This document shows positions 45,074-57,000 of a stretch of DNA of 64,000 nt, in pieces. The notes below the pieces were generated by a model that was not told the DNA's origin, did no database searches, and saw only the letters and a list, made by a program, of their open reading frames with translations. Numbering within the stretch: position 1 is the first letter of the stretch; each line of letters starts with the position of its first letter. The translations under genes and the position numbers were made by a program. This DNA comes from Metellina segmentata (Eukaryota; Arthropoda; Arachnida; Araneae; Tetragnathidae), in the NCBI GenBank assembly GCA_947359465.1, contig OX375874.1, forward strand, positions 95,861,172-95,925,171, read 5' to 3'.

Positions 45074-45560
45074 TTATAAAGTTGTTTTATTTAGTGTTTT
45101 CTCCAGAAGAGGGGATAGCAGAAAAATTAAATGAAGCTGTTGTCGTTTTTTTAATAATTCTGCACTGAATTTCAGCTCAAAACAAGGTTTGGGGTTTTGT
45201 GTCTTCAACACCAACAAACGTTTTAATGTTTTGTCAGAAATCAGAGAACTGTATTCAGTTCGGTTCTTTCTGACGAAGCTAAAGATTCTCGCACACTCTG
45301 CATTGAAATGGGGCAAGAACAAAATAGAAAGCATAATTTTGGCTATTCTAGCAAATTTTAGAAGTCCATCAGCCCATCTTATTTTACCTACATCAACCCA
45401 CTGCACATCAATATGGTCATGTCCTTCTATTATCATAGATAAATCTTCCAGCTGAAGACAATAAAACTACTTTACCAACTCATCCATTGCTCTGTCTTTG
45501 TACTCATCAAGTCCAATAGAAAATTTTAGTGGATGGTTGCAGAGAATGAAATATTTTGAT
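45074..45560 (-). pseudogene. hAT transposase C-terminal relic
   Basis: Minus-strand 45436-45074 encodes DVQWVDVGKIRWADGLLKFA, a LPHFNAECARIFSFVRKNRT stretch and LLVLKTQNPKPCFE, the hATC dimerisation region of a hAT transposase family different from the one at 36226. Upstream, HPLKFSIGLDEYKDRAMDEL is followed by a stop. No terminal repeats were identified. Confidence 0.82.
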
Positions 45561-45672
45561 TGCTTGATCGATATATTAAAAAAATGGTAGACCCATCCGT
45601 AAAATTAAGTAGAAATCCATGAAAGTTACGGATAATCTGTAAATGTTTGCAGGTATGGCAAATAACTGATAA

Positions 45673-45721
45673 TAAGGTCCCGATACATATATATATATAT
45701 ATATATGTATCAGGACCTTAT
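45673..45721. repeat. Long palindrome centred on an AT run
   Basis: The arm TAAGGTCCCGATACAT is mirrored by ATGTATCAGGACCTTA with one mismatch around (AT)n, giving a hairpin of more than 20 bp per arm. It may be a minimal inverted-repeat element or a cruciform-prone site. Confidence 0.8.
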
Positions 45722-46157
45722 GGAATCTGTTTACAATCATTTTTTTTTTAATACAATCTAGAAGAATTTGAAAAGAATGTAATACTTTGCATGTTTTTTC
45801 AAATTTTATAATCAATTACACTGTAGCAAAAAGAGAAAGTGGTTTAAAGTTCTTTTGTCTCAAGAGAAAGTGGGTGTGTGCTAGAGAACCTGTACCCTCT
45901 TCCTCTCCAAGGCCCTGATACACAACAGTGCTATAACAAAAACTATTTGTAGTAAACATTTATTTTAGTCTTTCTAACTTTACTTTGACAGAAAACGAGG
46001 ATGCAGTTGAGAAATATATTTTTAAGAATTTGACTCCAAAATATTCTTCTAACTGGCTAGGTATGGAGAAGAAAAATTTGGGCTCGCCGATTGTTGCAAG
46101 CCCCACATTCAACTTAAAAGTTTCAAGCAACATACGGTGGAAAAAATAATTTCATAC

Positions 46158-46160
46158 CAT
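46158..46160 (-). CDS. ASL: Candidate ASL start: ATG directly at a splice donor
   Basis: On the minus strand AAT-ATG is followed at once by GTATGA. Joining this ATG to the phase-0 exon at 43080 gives [10 protein letters not shown], the expected N-terminus, and a total of 466 residues. The ATG has A at -3, and G at +4 after splicing. It is the first ATG downstream of the TATATAAA at 46316-46309 for any transcription start near 46280. An upstream in-frame ATG (46340) lies before or at the TATA box. Inference only, since a three-base coding segment cannot be proven by eye. Confidence 0.4.
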
Positions 46161-46308
46161 ATTAGAAAGTAGTGTGAGAACGACAGAAAAAGAAATTGTT
46201 GTGAATGTGCAAAGATAATCTCCGCAACTACGCGATTCAATAGTATATTTTTTATTTTCAACAACTCTTCTTGAATGTGATAACCACGAGAAATTACACG
46301 CTTGTTTA

Positions 46309-46316
46309 TTTATATA
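46309..46316 (-). promoter_or_regulatory. Candidate TATA box of ASL
   Basis: TATATAAA on the minus strand, about 150 bp upstream of the candidate initiator ATG. TCACATT at about 46280 could serve as the initiator. Confidence 0.3.
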
Positions 46317-46600
46317 ATTTCTACGCTTCTTATTGGTCATTGCATTCCTGCGGAAATTTGTATTTCCTGTTCGTTTTCTGGGATGATTATGGTTTCAGGA
46401 TTTTGGCATTTGTAATCATGATTTCATTCAGAGCGTTTTGCACTCGCCAGTAAATATCTTCCCTCACAATACCTTTCCCGGATGTGAATTAAATGTTCGT
46501 TGTGTTCAAGTGTGTTGGAGAAGCACTGAAATGACCTTAATAGTCCACTTTTTTATTTTAATTGATACGCCTCACTCTGCTTACTTGTTCGGCCGCTTTA

Positions 46601-46720
46601 GTAATTTTTAATTAACATCGTACTAGAGCAACACAATGGACTGTTGACGACGGTTCAGGATCAATCCCCTAAGGGAAAGAACCGAGGACACCAAGTAGTT
46701 TTGACCAGGGTCAGATGTCA
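46601..46720 (-). mobile_element. Truncated SINE copy
   Basis: It matches the tail and adjoining body of the SINEs at 36632 and 41693 (AACATCGTACTAGAGCAACA, GGGAAAGAACCGAGGACA). The tRNA-like head is absent. It lies between the ASL and CLIP starts. Confidence 0.8.
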
Positions 46721-49700
46721 ATCGACCGCTCTGAACCAGTTATACACAACAAAGGAAATAAAAGTTATTTGGGGTCACTTTTGTTGAATTGATAGCAATG
46801 CAAGAGGAATTTTATAATTTGGATGAATTCAACGCAAATGCGAGTAATTTCAAAACTTTCTGTAGCAAGAGTTTTAATTGCCCAATTACTGCGCTACAAC
46901 TTTAATCCTAAAAGAAAAGTGTTATCTTTCATAAATATATTTGTAATGACTGCATTTACATCAAGTTTTACAAAATAAATTTTTCTTGAGGGTCAATTTT
47001 TGCATATGCATCTGATATTCAAAGGTAAAGATCGTGTTTCAAATTTTGAAATATCAATGCTTTTGCTCCCCAGAATCAATGTTTGGTTTAAGTTAGCAAA
47101 ATTTTAATTGTTACTACATTTCATTTTCTACTCTGTGGTCCACCACCTCTCCATTTTATTTTTGAACCTTTGCCAAATTGACCGTAATAAAATCCATCAA
47201 GTTGGCAACTTCCTTATGAATGTTGTGTTTCTGTTTTACGAAAAACGAAAGAGACGAATCTTGTCGGATCGAAATTAAAAATCACAAGTACTTGTATTAT
47301 ATATTATCTTGTTTTGTCATTTCAAAATTATCTGTCCTCGTCATAAATCACTTATTAAAATAACTCATACTCACTTGGACCAGATAACTGATCTTGTATT
47401 TCTACAATTTCAGGACACGGTTCACAGAAATATTATGACCTTATATTGTATTTGCTACGTCCTTATATTTGCTTATATAATTTGTTGTAAACAATCGCTC
47501 ATTATTATTTGACAAAATAATTTGTGCAGCTTCTCTCCATGTGTTGTGAGTGGATTTGTGTTTCTCTGAACTTTAGTGCACAGAAGAAAGATGTTTGAAA
47601 TTAATAACAATATTCACAAAAATTAATAATATGAGATTTTATTTAAAAAACTTATGTTACTTCTTAAAATTAATTATTTTCTTTTTACACATCCTTTCCT
47701 CCAAGATGAAAAGACATGTCAAATTATATATTAAAATAAATTAACAATATTACATTTTTCAATTGCTTAGATATAAATTTTTCTTCAAGAGATTTACTAC
47801 AGTACTGAAATTAAAATTTTGTATCAAAATGCATGAAACCTTGAATTTTTACCCTGTTGATTTTTTTAAAAATTACTACTTCATATGTTTTTGTTAAATT
47901 GAAAATGCAATGAGCATTATTTTCTACCTTTAAATTTATAGATATATTGAAGTATTTTTTTCCATTGTTGGTTTTATTCACTTTCAAAGTAACTTGAAAA
48001 ATGCTTTTATTCTGTAATTATTCAAGAAAATATTTGTTTCATAACATGGAGAATGTGAATGAAAAAGTCAAAACTAGTGAACCTGGATAATGAATATTCT
48101 GATTGGTTTGGAAATTTCAAAATGACCATTCTAATTTGATTTACAGAATGTAATAGCCTTTAAAAAGTTTTGGGTTTTCTATTTCATTTATTAATTTTCA
48201 TTTTTAAATTCATAAATTTAAGTTTTAATTTTTTTTTAAATTTTTTTTTTTTAATAATTTTTTTTTTAAATGAAATATATCTTGTTAACTTTTATAACAT
48301 GTTTATGGTGGTAAGAAACAAATAGTCAGGAGTTAAACTTGTAACCATCTACAGCAATCATGCTGTTGCTATTGTGACTGCCACTAAATCTTTCAAACTC
48401 AATCTTAAGAAACTTAAGCCCATCTTTAAGGGCTAATTAGAAGTTCCTATCTAAATAGCACTTGTAGGACATAAAGTGACAGCAAACCATCAAACCAAAT
48501 GTGGAGGCCCCAGATATACTTTAATTATTGGGGTTGTTTTTTGTTTTCAGTCAGTTGCCTGTTTATTAAACATTAAAATTACGAACATATTGGATGCTTA
48601 GTATGCAGAAAATTTTTTTGTTCTATAACTACAAATACCTTTAAGCGTTTGATTCTGAAAAAACTGCTTTGCATTTTATTCCTGAAACAAGAAAAACATT
48701 ACAAAATTATTCTTATGGGATAAATATTATCATGCATTGTTTTTTCAGTTTCTTATTGCTCTAATGTTTGTATACAAATAGAAGAATCATTTTGACATAA
48801 GTTTATTCTTTTTCCTTAATGTAATAACTGATAAAAGATGAATTTGAGGGCAGACAAAATATGTATTTACAGTTCCCAACCCTTGTATCAAAATAGTCTC
48901 TAATTGGATTAAATAGTGTTTCTCTAATTTTGAAGGATTGATATGTTAAGATAAGTTTTCAGGTTCAATATACTTAAAAATTTACCTTTTAAAAACAATA
49001 TCTATTCTAAGAAAGGTGAAAAATTGTTTTGCTTTCACACACATAAATCATGTGGAAAAGTAGATATTTTAATTTGCATTGCAAATGTTTTATAATGAAA
49101 TTTTAAAATCAAAAAGTGTTTCTAAATGTTTCAAACCGTGTTCAAATGTCCTTTATGCTTTTTATATGCAGATGCTAAGTGAATTCTGTTAAATAAAATT
49201 TTTTTTTAAGGTTACAGAACATTTTAAACATTGGAACTGAAGTTAATAGTTGTAATTTCAATGCATATTTTGTAATTATGTATGTGTTATTCTTTTGATC
49301 AATTTGAAACATTTAGTGTTAAAGTGCATAAATTTGATTGTGATGAAACAGTGACCAAAAATTTGAATTCCTAATTTTAACGACAAGCATGATTTTTATG
49401 ATCAATCCTATTTTTCACTTAAAAAATAACATAAGTAACTTGTAAAATTTTCAGCTAATGAAATTATAAATTTTTTCATAACAGTGAAAAATTATATTTC
49501 TTTAACATTTGATTAACCTATTAAATAAAAGAAATCTTTATTTCAAAATTAAATTTTTATTTTTTTAATTTTAGAATTAATTTTTTAATTATAAGTTTTT
49601 GGATTGATAGATTTTTTTCTCCTGTTGTGACTCAGAAAGTTAAGTTTAAAACCAAGATTGGTGGAACATGACAAATGACATCATTGTTGATTGTTACTAT

Positions 49701-50834
49701 TCAATTAAAAATGTAACAGCTCAACCTTCAATTAAAAATGTAACTACTGCCTTGGGGTGCTTTTTTCTTCTTGTTTGGCTTTTCTTAGAATTGAGTTATT
49801 TTTAACTCCTTTGGCACTCTGCATAGAGATTGTGAGTGCAAGATTAATGAGTTCTCTTATCAACCATTGTTTAACTGCTAATGGTAGTCACTGTTTCTTG
49901 ATTAAAAAACTCTTTTGAAGTAAATTATCAGTTCATCTTTCTCAAATTAAATCATTCAAAGTAATTAGTTTTAAAAGTTGCCAAAAGTAGATTGTATTTA
50001 TGGATTTAAAAAAAATTTCCTTGTATTATCTACTTATTGTTAATAAAGGCTGACACAATTTATATATTCTAAATTCACTACATTTAAAATTACTTGAAAT
50101 TTATGAAATCCTTTAACAGCAGCTCTCAAATATATTTTTTATTTTTTGAAAGTGTTCTATTGTTCTATAATATCCATCATTTGAGGTCAGCAACAGGTAC
50201 TTTTCAAATCTGAGAGATTATAGGTATGCTATTTCTGGTACTGATCATAAAAGAAGCATCATAAGACAATTTTAGTCATGACTCGTACCTGTCTAAGGGA
50301 GTCGTAACTGTCTTGAAGGAGGAGGAATATAATGTAATTATAGACCTTCTCCCTCAAGAGGACTGTTGAGTCACATGGTTTTGAACAAGTCTATTATTTA
50401 AATCAGGGCACTGGTGGTAACATTTACAAATCCCTTCCACTATTGGCATTTTTAGTACATATTCTGTTTCTAAATTTATAGTTGTGAGTTGAAAGTGGTT
50501 GCATTGATAATGAGTTGGTAGAGGTAAAACCACTTTTGCATATGACAGCCTTTCTCCTAAAGTGCTTTCACATCTATTCAGAAATCAACTGACCAGTGGT
50601 CTACTGCCTTTTCATATGCGTCGCCTTATACCATGCACAATTAGATATAGTATTTGGTACAGTGCCATCTATGATTGTTCACAATGAACTTACAACATGA
50701 ATATGTAAGTTTAACAACACACCTTCAAGTACATTTTGTATCTAATGTACATTTGTTCTTGTCTTAATGTGAAATGTATTATGAAATCTTTTCACATTTA
50801 AAACAAGTTTTGAAGATTTTGTTTCCTTTTCCAG
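46721..50834. other. Intergenic or CLIP 5' intron
   Basis: AT-rich with no recognisable coding exon or transposon. The CLIP start exon opens at an acceptor, so an untranslated CLIP exon is expected somewhere here, and a promoter region shared head-to-head with ASL is likely near 46300-47500. Confidence 0.45.
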
Positions 50835-51035
50835 GTTCATAAAATGAAAGTCTTTTGGCTAAAGGCACAAATTATAAAGATTGTTATCTAGAAGAGGCTC
50901 ACAAAATGAGTACTGCTAAACCAGCAAAAGGCATTCCTGTCAGTTCTAAAATTCCTACTTCTGGACGAGATAGCGGGACACATTCTCGATCCTCATCAGT
51001 TTCAAATCTAACTTCAGCATCAGATATTCATTCAG
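50835..51035 (+). CDS. CLIP1: CLIP start exon with a short upstream ORF
   Basis: The exon opens at TTTCCTTTTCCAG. An upstream ATG at 50844 gives a 15-codon ORF ending at TAG 50889-50891. The main ATG at 50906 follows 14 bp later in another frame, with A at -3. It encodes MSTAKPAKGIPVSSKIP and a Ser-rich stretch (HSRSSSVSNLTSASD), typical of CLIP N-termini. The donor is TCAG/GTATTG, phase 1. Confidence 0.82.
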
Positions 51036-54000
51036 GTATTGTAACTGTTTTTTTGTGTTTTTCTTTTCTAAGTTAAAATTAAATTATGGCAATGGTACCA
51101 AGTTAAAGGATCTTTTTGTAAAAATTCAATTCAATTCAAGCTTCAAACATCACCTAGAATTTCCTTGATGATTAAGTTGTTCAAAAAGTTCACAGTATAT
51201 AAAAATTGGGTGTTTCATTTAAAAATCTAGAACATTATAAAAAACGACCAAAATCCAAACTTTGTACAAAAAATGCTGTTTAAGGGTTTTAAATACCTAA
51301 TTCTTTAAATCTCTAAAAATGTTTGAAATTTTGATTATTTGCTCTTCAGTTTTTTTAACAGGCTTTGGGAAATGCAATTTCATTTTTAATTTCAAGTGTG
51401 AACTATGTCAATAAAAATTTAAGATAATTAAATTAATGTAAAAATATTTGAAAACCATTAAAGTAATGTTACAGTAATTTAAAACTTGTACATCTGGACT
51501 TTAAATAGCTATGTAAAGCTAATTTTCCACAGCTTATATTCACTTTTCAGCTCAGTCATCTATAATTTCTTGATGGATCATCTTAACCAAAAAAAAAAAA
51601 GTGATTGATTGCTTGTTCAGTGTGGCAGATGACTGAAAGGAACAAGTCCGATACTCTATGTTGTTTCCTTCTGTTGTATGATTGGCAAAAAAAACAATGC
51701 ACTTTCTTATTTTAATCTTTTAAGTATCAGAAGATTTCTGAGAAGGGGGTATGCTATTGTTTACCCTGGAGTTATAATTTTTTCTCTTATAATCTTTAGG
51801 GGGGGGGAGAATATTCTCCATTTGAAGAATAATCGAGAATTTACATTTAAGGACGTAAATAATGTAAAAAATGCTGGACATTTTATTTATATTTTTGATA
51901 GAAGGGAGACAATAAATTGTAAAGAAAAATAATTAAACATTTCAGTCTTTATACTTTTTTTAACAGTTTCGCTCATTGTGAATTATTTACTTTGACAATG
52001 TGTTGTTATTTTCGAGTTTACGCAAAAAGTTCATTTTTAATCTATCTCCAATCAAAAAGTTTGTGTGTTGCACAACTATATTTAGAAATATGGGGGCATG
52101 TATTGTTTATTATATCTCAAGATTTCTCATTGGCAGTAGCATTATCAAAATTTCGTAAACAGTGCATGCCGTGAATGATGCATAAAATAAGTTTTGGTTA
52201 TGAATAAACTGCAAATTTTATTAGCTTAGAGAATATTCTGTGCTGACATATCTAGCTTACCTTGTAACTTTTAACACTTAATGCCATTTTAATTGGTTGA
52301 AAAATTCCAGGAAAGATCCTGTTTAACAAGTCTTTAAAAGATTGGCATCCATGCTCAGTGGAATTATGTGCATGATTCTAGATGTATTAAACTAAAATTA
52401 TGTTTAGTGGTTTCATGTGTAGTATCAGACTGAAATATGTGAGTTTTGTGAAAGAGATCAATGGTTAAAATATTGAAACGCTTCGTTTTATTTTCAGAAA
52501 CAGGAGATGCAATGTCTGAAAATGCTCTTGACTTCAAAGTAGATGATCGAGTCTGGGTTAATGGCACAAAACCCGGATGTGTCAAGTTCCTAGGAAAAAC
52601 TCAGTTTGCACCTGGTGTGTGGGCTGGTGTGCTCTTAGATGAACCAATTGGCAAAAACGATGGCTCAGTCAGTGGTGTGAAATACTTCTCTTGCGAACCT
52701 TTGAGAGGTATATTTGCTCGGCCACAAAAGTTGGCTCGATCTCCTGGGCCTATTTCTGGTGATGCCAGTAATGCAGGCAGCCCCAGAGGGTCTACTTGCA
52801 GTATTAACATTACAACACCATCTAACAGAGGTTTGCCTTCCGCAAGTCTTCAGTCAAGTGGTACAAGAGTATGCTCAAGGCTGAGGATAGGAGAAAGAAT
52901 TATGGTTAGCTCCTCCACAGGAGTCAAAACTGGAATTTTGAGGTTTCTAGGAGAAACAGATTTTGCAAAGGGTGAATGGGCTGGAATTGAACTTGATGAA
53001 CCTGTGGGGAAAAATGATGGATCTGTTGCTGGAAAACGGTACGTAAACTATTACTTTGAAAGAAATTACGTTTTTTCAAATCTTTGTACTTATTAAGCGG
53101 TCATATATTTGTATTCAAACCATTTCGAAATCAACAAATTTATTACAACGACATTATGTGGAATTCTAGTATTTAAAAACATAATGTTCTTTTTGTAGAA
53201 GCTAATGATAATTTCTCACTTCCCACACCACTGGCTTTGATACCATTGTTCCACTGATGAAGTCATCTTTATGTTAGGTTGTAGATATCTTTCCACTAGT
53301 TTATGATTTTGAGAGAAAAATTTTAATAGCATTTTTAAATTGATCAAAAATTTCTACATTGCTTTCATTATAAGAATATTATTCGATTTTACATTCTAAA
53401 ATAAAAATAGACTTATCTGCACAACATAATTTATCACATTTTTTCAACAACTATTTATGTGTTGCATGAATAATCATTCTATGAATTTTTTTGTGTTTAT
53501 TATGTTACTTGCCACTGTGTGGACAACATGACATTGCTTCTTTTTTCGTGGGGTCAGGTGTGACCACTGCTTGTTAACCCCAGGTGATTGCTGTTTTTGT
53601 GTTTATTATGTAACTAGCCACTGTGTGGCCATCACAGCATTGCCCTTGACAGTTCTTTTCCTGTGGTCAGGTGTGACCACTGCTTGCTAATCCCCGTTGA
53701 TTGCTATGAATTAGCAAACCAAATGGGAATTCGTAGCCTTTTGGATAACAGCCATAACTGTGTTCAAATGTGGCTAAATTCGAATCACAAAGAGATCCAA
53801 TTGGCGACAGTTCAGTGACATCACACTCTCTTGCAAAAATATAAATATTGAATTGAAAAATTATTTATTAAAAGAAAATCAAACATAAGGTATATGGTGT
53901 AAAATTTTTCGCTTTTTTCAAATCCGTTGAAGTTTTCAATCCATCTTTAACGATCCCGATTTTACAAAAAAGAACTAAACAATGCCAGTCAAAAAAGGTT

Positions 54001-57000
54001 TTATTTGTTTTGCTTTCCTTCGCTGGAATTGTTTGAGCGCAGGAAAGGGAATCTGTTGATTTCTCGAATGCACAGGTTGACATGATGTCACAATCTCTTG
54101 CAAAAATATAAAAGATATTCAATTTAAAAATTATTTATTTAAAGAAAATCATATTTTTAGGTATCGATATATTGAGAAATTTTCCACAGATTTCAAATCT
54201 GTTGAAATTTTTACTTTTTCTTTAACTATCTAGGAGATAGAAAAAGAACTACATAAATCCAGTTAAGACTTTCTTTTTTTCATTTGCTGAAAAATCGTTC
54301 CTTGCAAAATAAAGGGAAACACACACACACACAAAATTAGAATCTCTCATCTCTTTATGGCATTGCATTCTAAAGAAAACAATTATAATTAAATTCCACA
54401 TTAAATTCATTTGAAATGCTCTAGAATAAATTTTAAAACTCTTGATCGCGCACAGAAAAATTGCAAAAAAATTATACTACCTGTGTGCTAAATAAATCCC
54501 ATTACTGTAAGTGCCATATATTTGTCAGGACAATGCGTACAAACACAAACACTTTTATAATAGAAGAGATAAAATAATTTTGAGGTTTTTCAGTGTAGTA
54601 TGGAAACCAATTGTACATAAATAACAAATTTTTGAGGGTTTAAAGTTTCAATGAATTTGTTTCACATACTTGAAAGTCATTGAATTGTGCTTAGATTTAT
54701 TAAAATATTGTGTACAATTATTTGTTGTCAGTTTTTTAAATATAAGCTATGAGAAGTAGCCTTTTTAAGTATAGGTTTGCTTGTAATATCATTTTTAAAG
54801 CATCTTTGTTTACAAAATATTATTGTATCATATATTATAGTACAATTTTTTATAAATATATCATTCATTTATATTTTTCATTACATATAAATCTAGTTGA
54901 AATATGTTCAGATATTTTTTTCCTTATTATCAAATTGCTTTACAAAAAATTAGCTAACAGCATTTTACAGAACTTTTTTACTGTCACTTTATAGATATTT
55001 TTCATGTGCCATGAAGTATGGACTGTTTTCACCTTTGCACAAGATTTCCCGTGCTGGTGGCACAATGACACCACGATCTACCTCTTCCATACGTGGTACT
55101 CCTATTATGAGATCAACTAGTAGAGATTCTTTAAGCAGCTCTGTAAGCAATAGTTCTAAGGCAAGTAGCCGAGTGAGGCTTGGTGTTACAGCCCTTACTA
55201 ACTCCAAGGTATAACCCATTCAAACACTACTAACTGTCAAAATATATTAATATTGCCTGTGTTCTGATTTTTTCCCTTCAGTCGAGCCAGTATTACACTA
55301 TATGTTCTTGGACAAAGATCTTTTATAAAATATTTTTACAACAAAATATGATACTATAATGCTCATCTTTGATAAATAAGAGGCATATTGTCAAAGTTTC
55401 TTTTATCAAAGTTAGCCTCCTCATCCAATTTTTGATAAAAGATTTATATTTATACACTTTCTATCCTACAGTTTCAACCACGGAAGACTACATACATACT
55501 TTGGGATTTGATCAAATAATTAAAAAACGGACAGGGCTGTGTTGGAACATGACCGCTACTTAGGTTTAAAGCATAGAATATGTCAGTGAGGTCACACAGG
55601 AACTCATGGACTATACACACCTGCGACACTGTCCTGCGCTCTCTGCTACAAATTTGTGGGAACGATACTGGGAAGCAAGGGACCGAATGGGTCCATAGAC
55701 TTTCTTCTGTTGCCTTTTTTTTACATTGCTTTTTTTCTGTTCGTCTTCAGTTTAGTCTTTTGTATCCGCCATTGGAAATTTAAAAAAAATTTCATCACTC
55801 CACACATGTATCACAATTGGTGTACTCGCTGTCGATGTTAAAAGTTGTGGCTCATTACCAACCTATATGGATTGAACTCCATTCGATTATAAAACATTTA
55901 TGTCATCAGATATGCTATTTGCGTCGAACTGAGCAGTGGATGATGATTTTGTTATGTTACAGCAGTAAAAATACAGGTTTTGTAAAAGATCTTTGTCAAA
56001 GAACTTTTATAGTGTAATACCAGCCTCTTATTATTAAATAAAAGACATTTTATAAAATAAATTTGAATAAAAGTTTTGTAAAAGATCATGGTCAAAGAAC
56101 TTTCATAGTGTAATATTGACCTTGGTTTCATATCACATGTCATCAAAATTTGATGACGAGGAAAGGTACCTAAATACTGTCCTAAATTCAATCAGAAGAA
56201 AAGCTTGGCTTTAAAATAACTACTTTGGAAAGTAATACATCAATATTTGACCATGATTTCTTAAGTAAATTGCTTTTAAGAACTCTGAGATTAGTACTCA
56301 TATTGATCATACCATGTTTGTGAGTATTGTAGGTACTTGATTTGGCAGGGTTCTTTGGTCCCTGGATAACTGGAAGTATTTGAAGTTTCCAGATAAAATT
56401 AATTATGTCAAATGGTCAAAATATTTTTACTTAATGAAACTTTGAATTCGGTAGTATGATCACAAGGACCAAACTTTTTCCATATTAAACTCTTAATCGC
56501 ATATAATTTTACCTTATTTAGCAAAATAATGCTGTAAACTTAGTTTGGTTTTCTGATAAATTGTGAAATGTATCATAATTTCTGAGCAGCTCAAAATTTC
56601 ATCTTAAAGTCAGTAACTCCAACTGCTTTTGTTACTAGTAGATACTTCAAATTTTTCTCAAGCATGCTCTTTACCATTTTTATTTTAAATTTCCTGACTG
56701 AAGAAAACTTGATTTTGTTTTAAAATAAAGAATATGATTGTATTGTAAAAATTCACAGTATTTCAAATCGTAAAATAATTTAGACTCATTTTTTCTTATT
56801 TTTGATACATTGTAAAGTTATTCCTCAAAGAATGCATAAGAAATATAAGTTATTCCTTAAAGAATGCATAATTTCATAAGTATTAAAGCAGATTTGAGAA
56901 AGCATGTTGCTAACTTTATTGAACTGTCTTGTATATTTTCATACTAACATTGTTTAAATTTTTATTCTTAAAATATAACAGTTAAGAATTTGTTCATGAT

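Noticed and set aside
46152..46340. 62-codon minus-strand ORF as an N-terminal extension of ASL
   Set aside because: Its ATG overlaps the upstream side of the TATA box, no ASL has such an extension, and only the last Met fits the known N-terminus.
53053..53096. CLIP frame read past the donor at 53039
   Set aside because: The CAP-Gly domain continues properly only when spliced to 54995; the read-through sequence is unrelated and stops at once.
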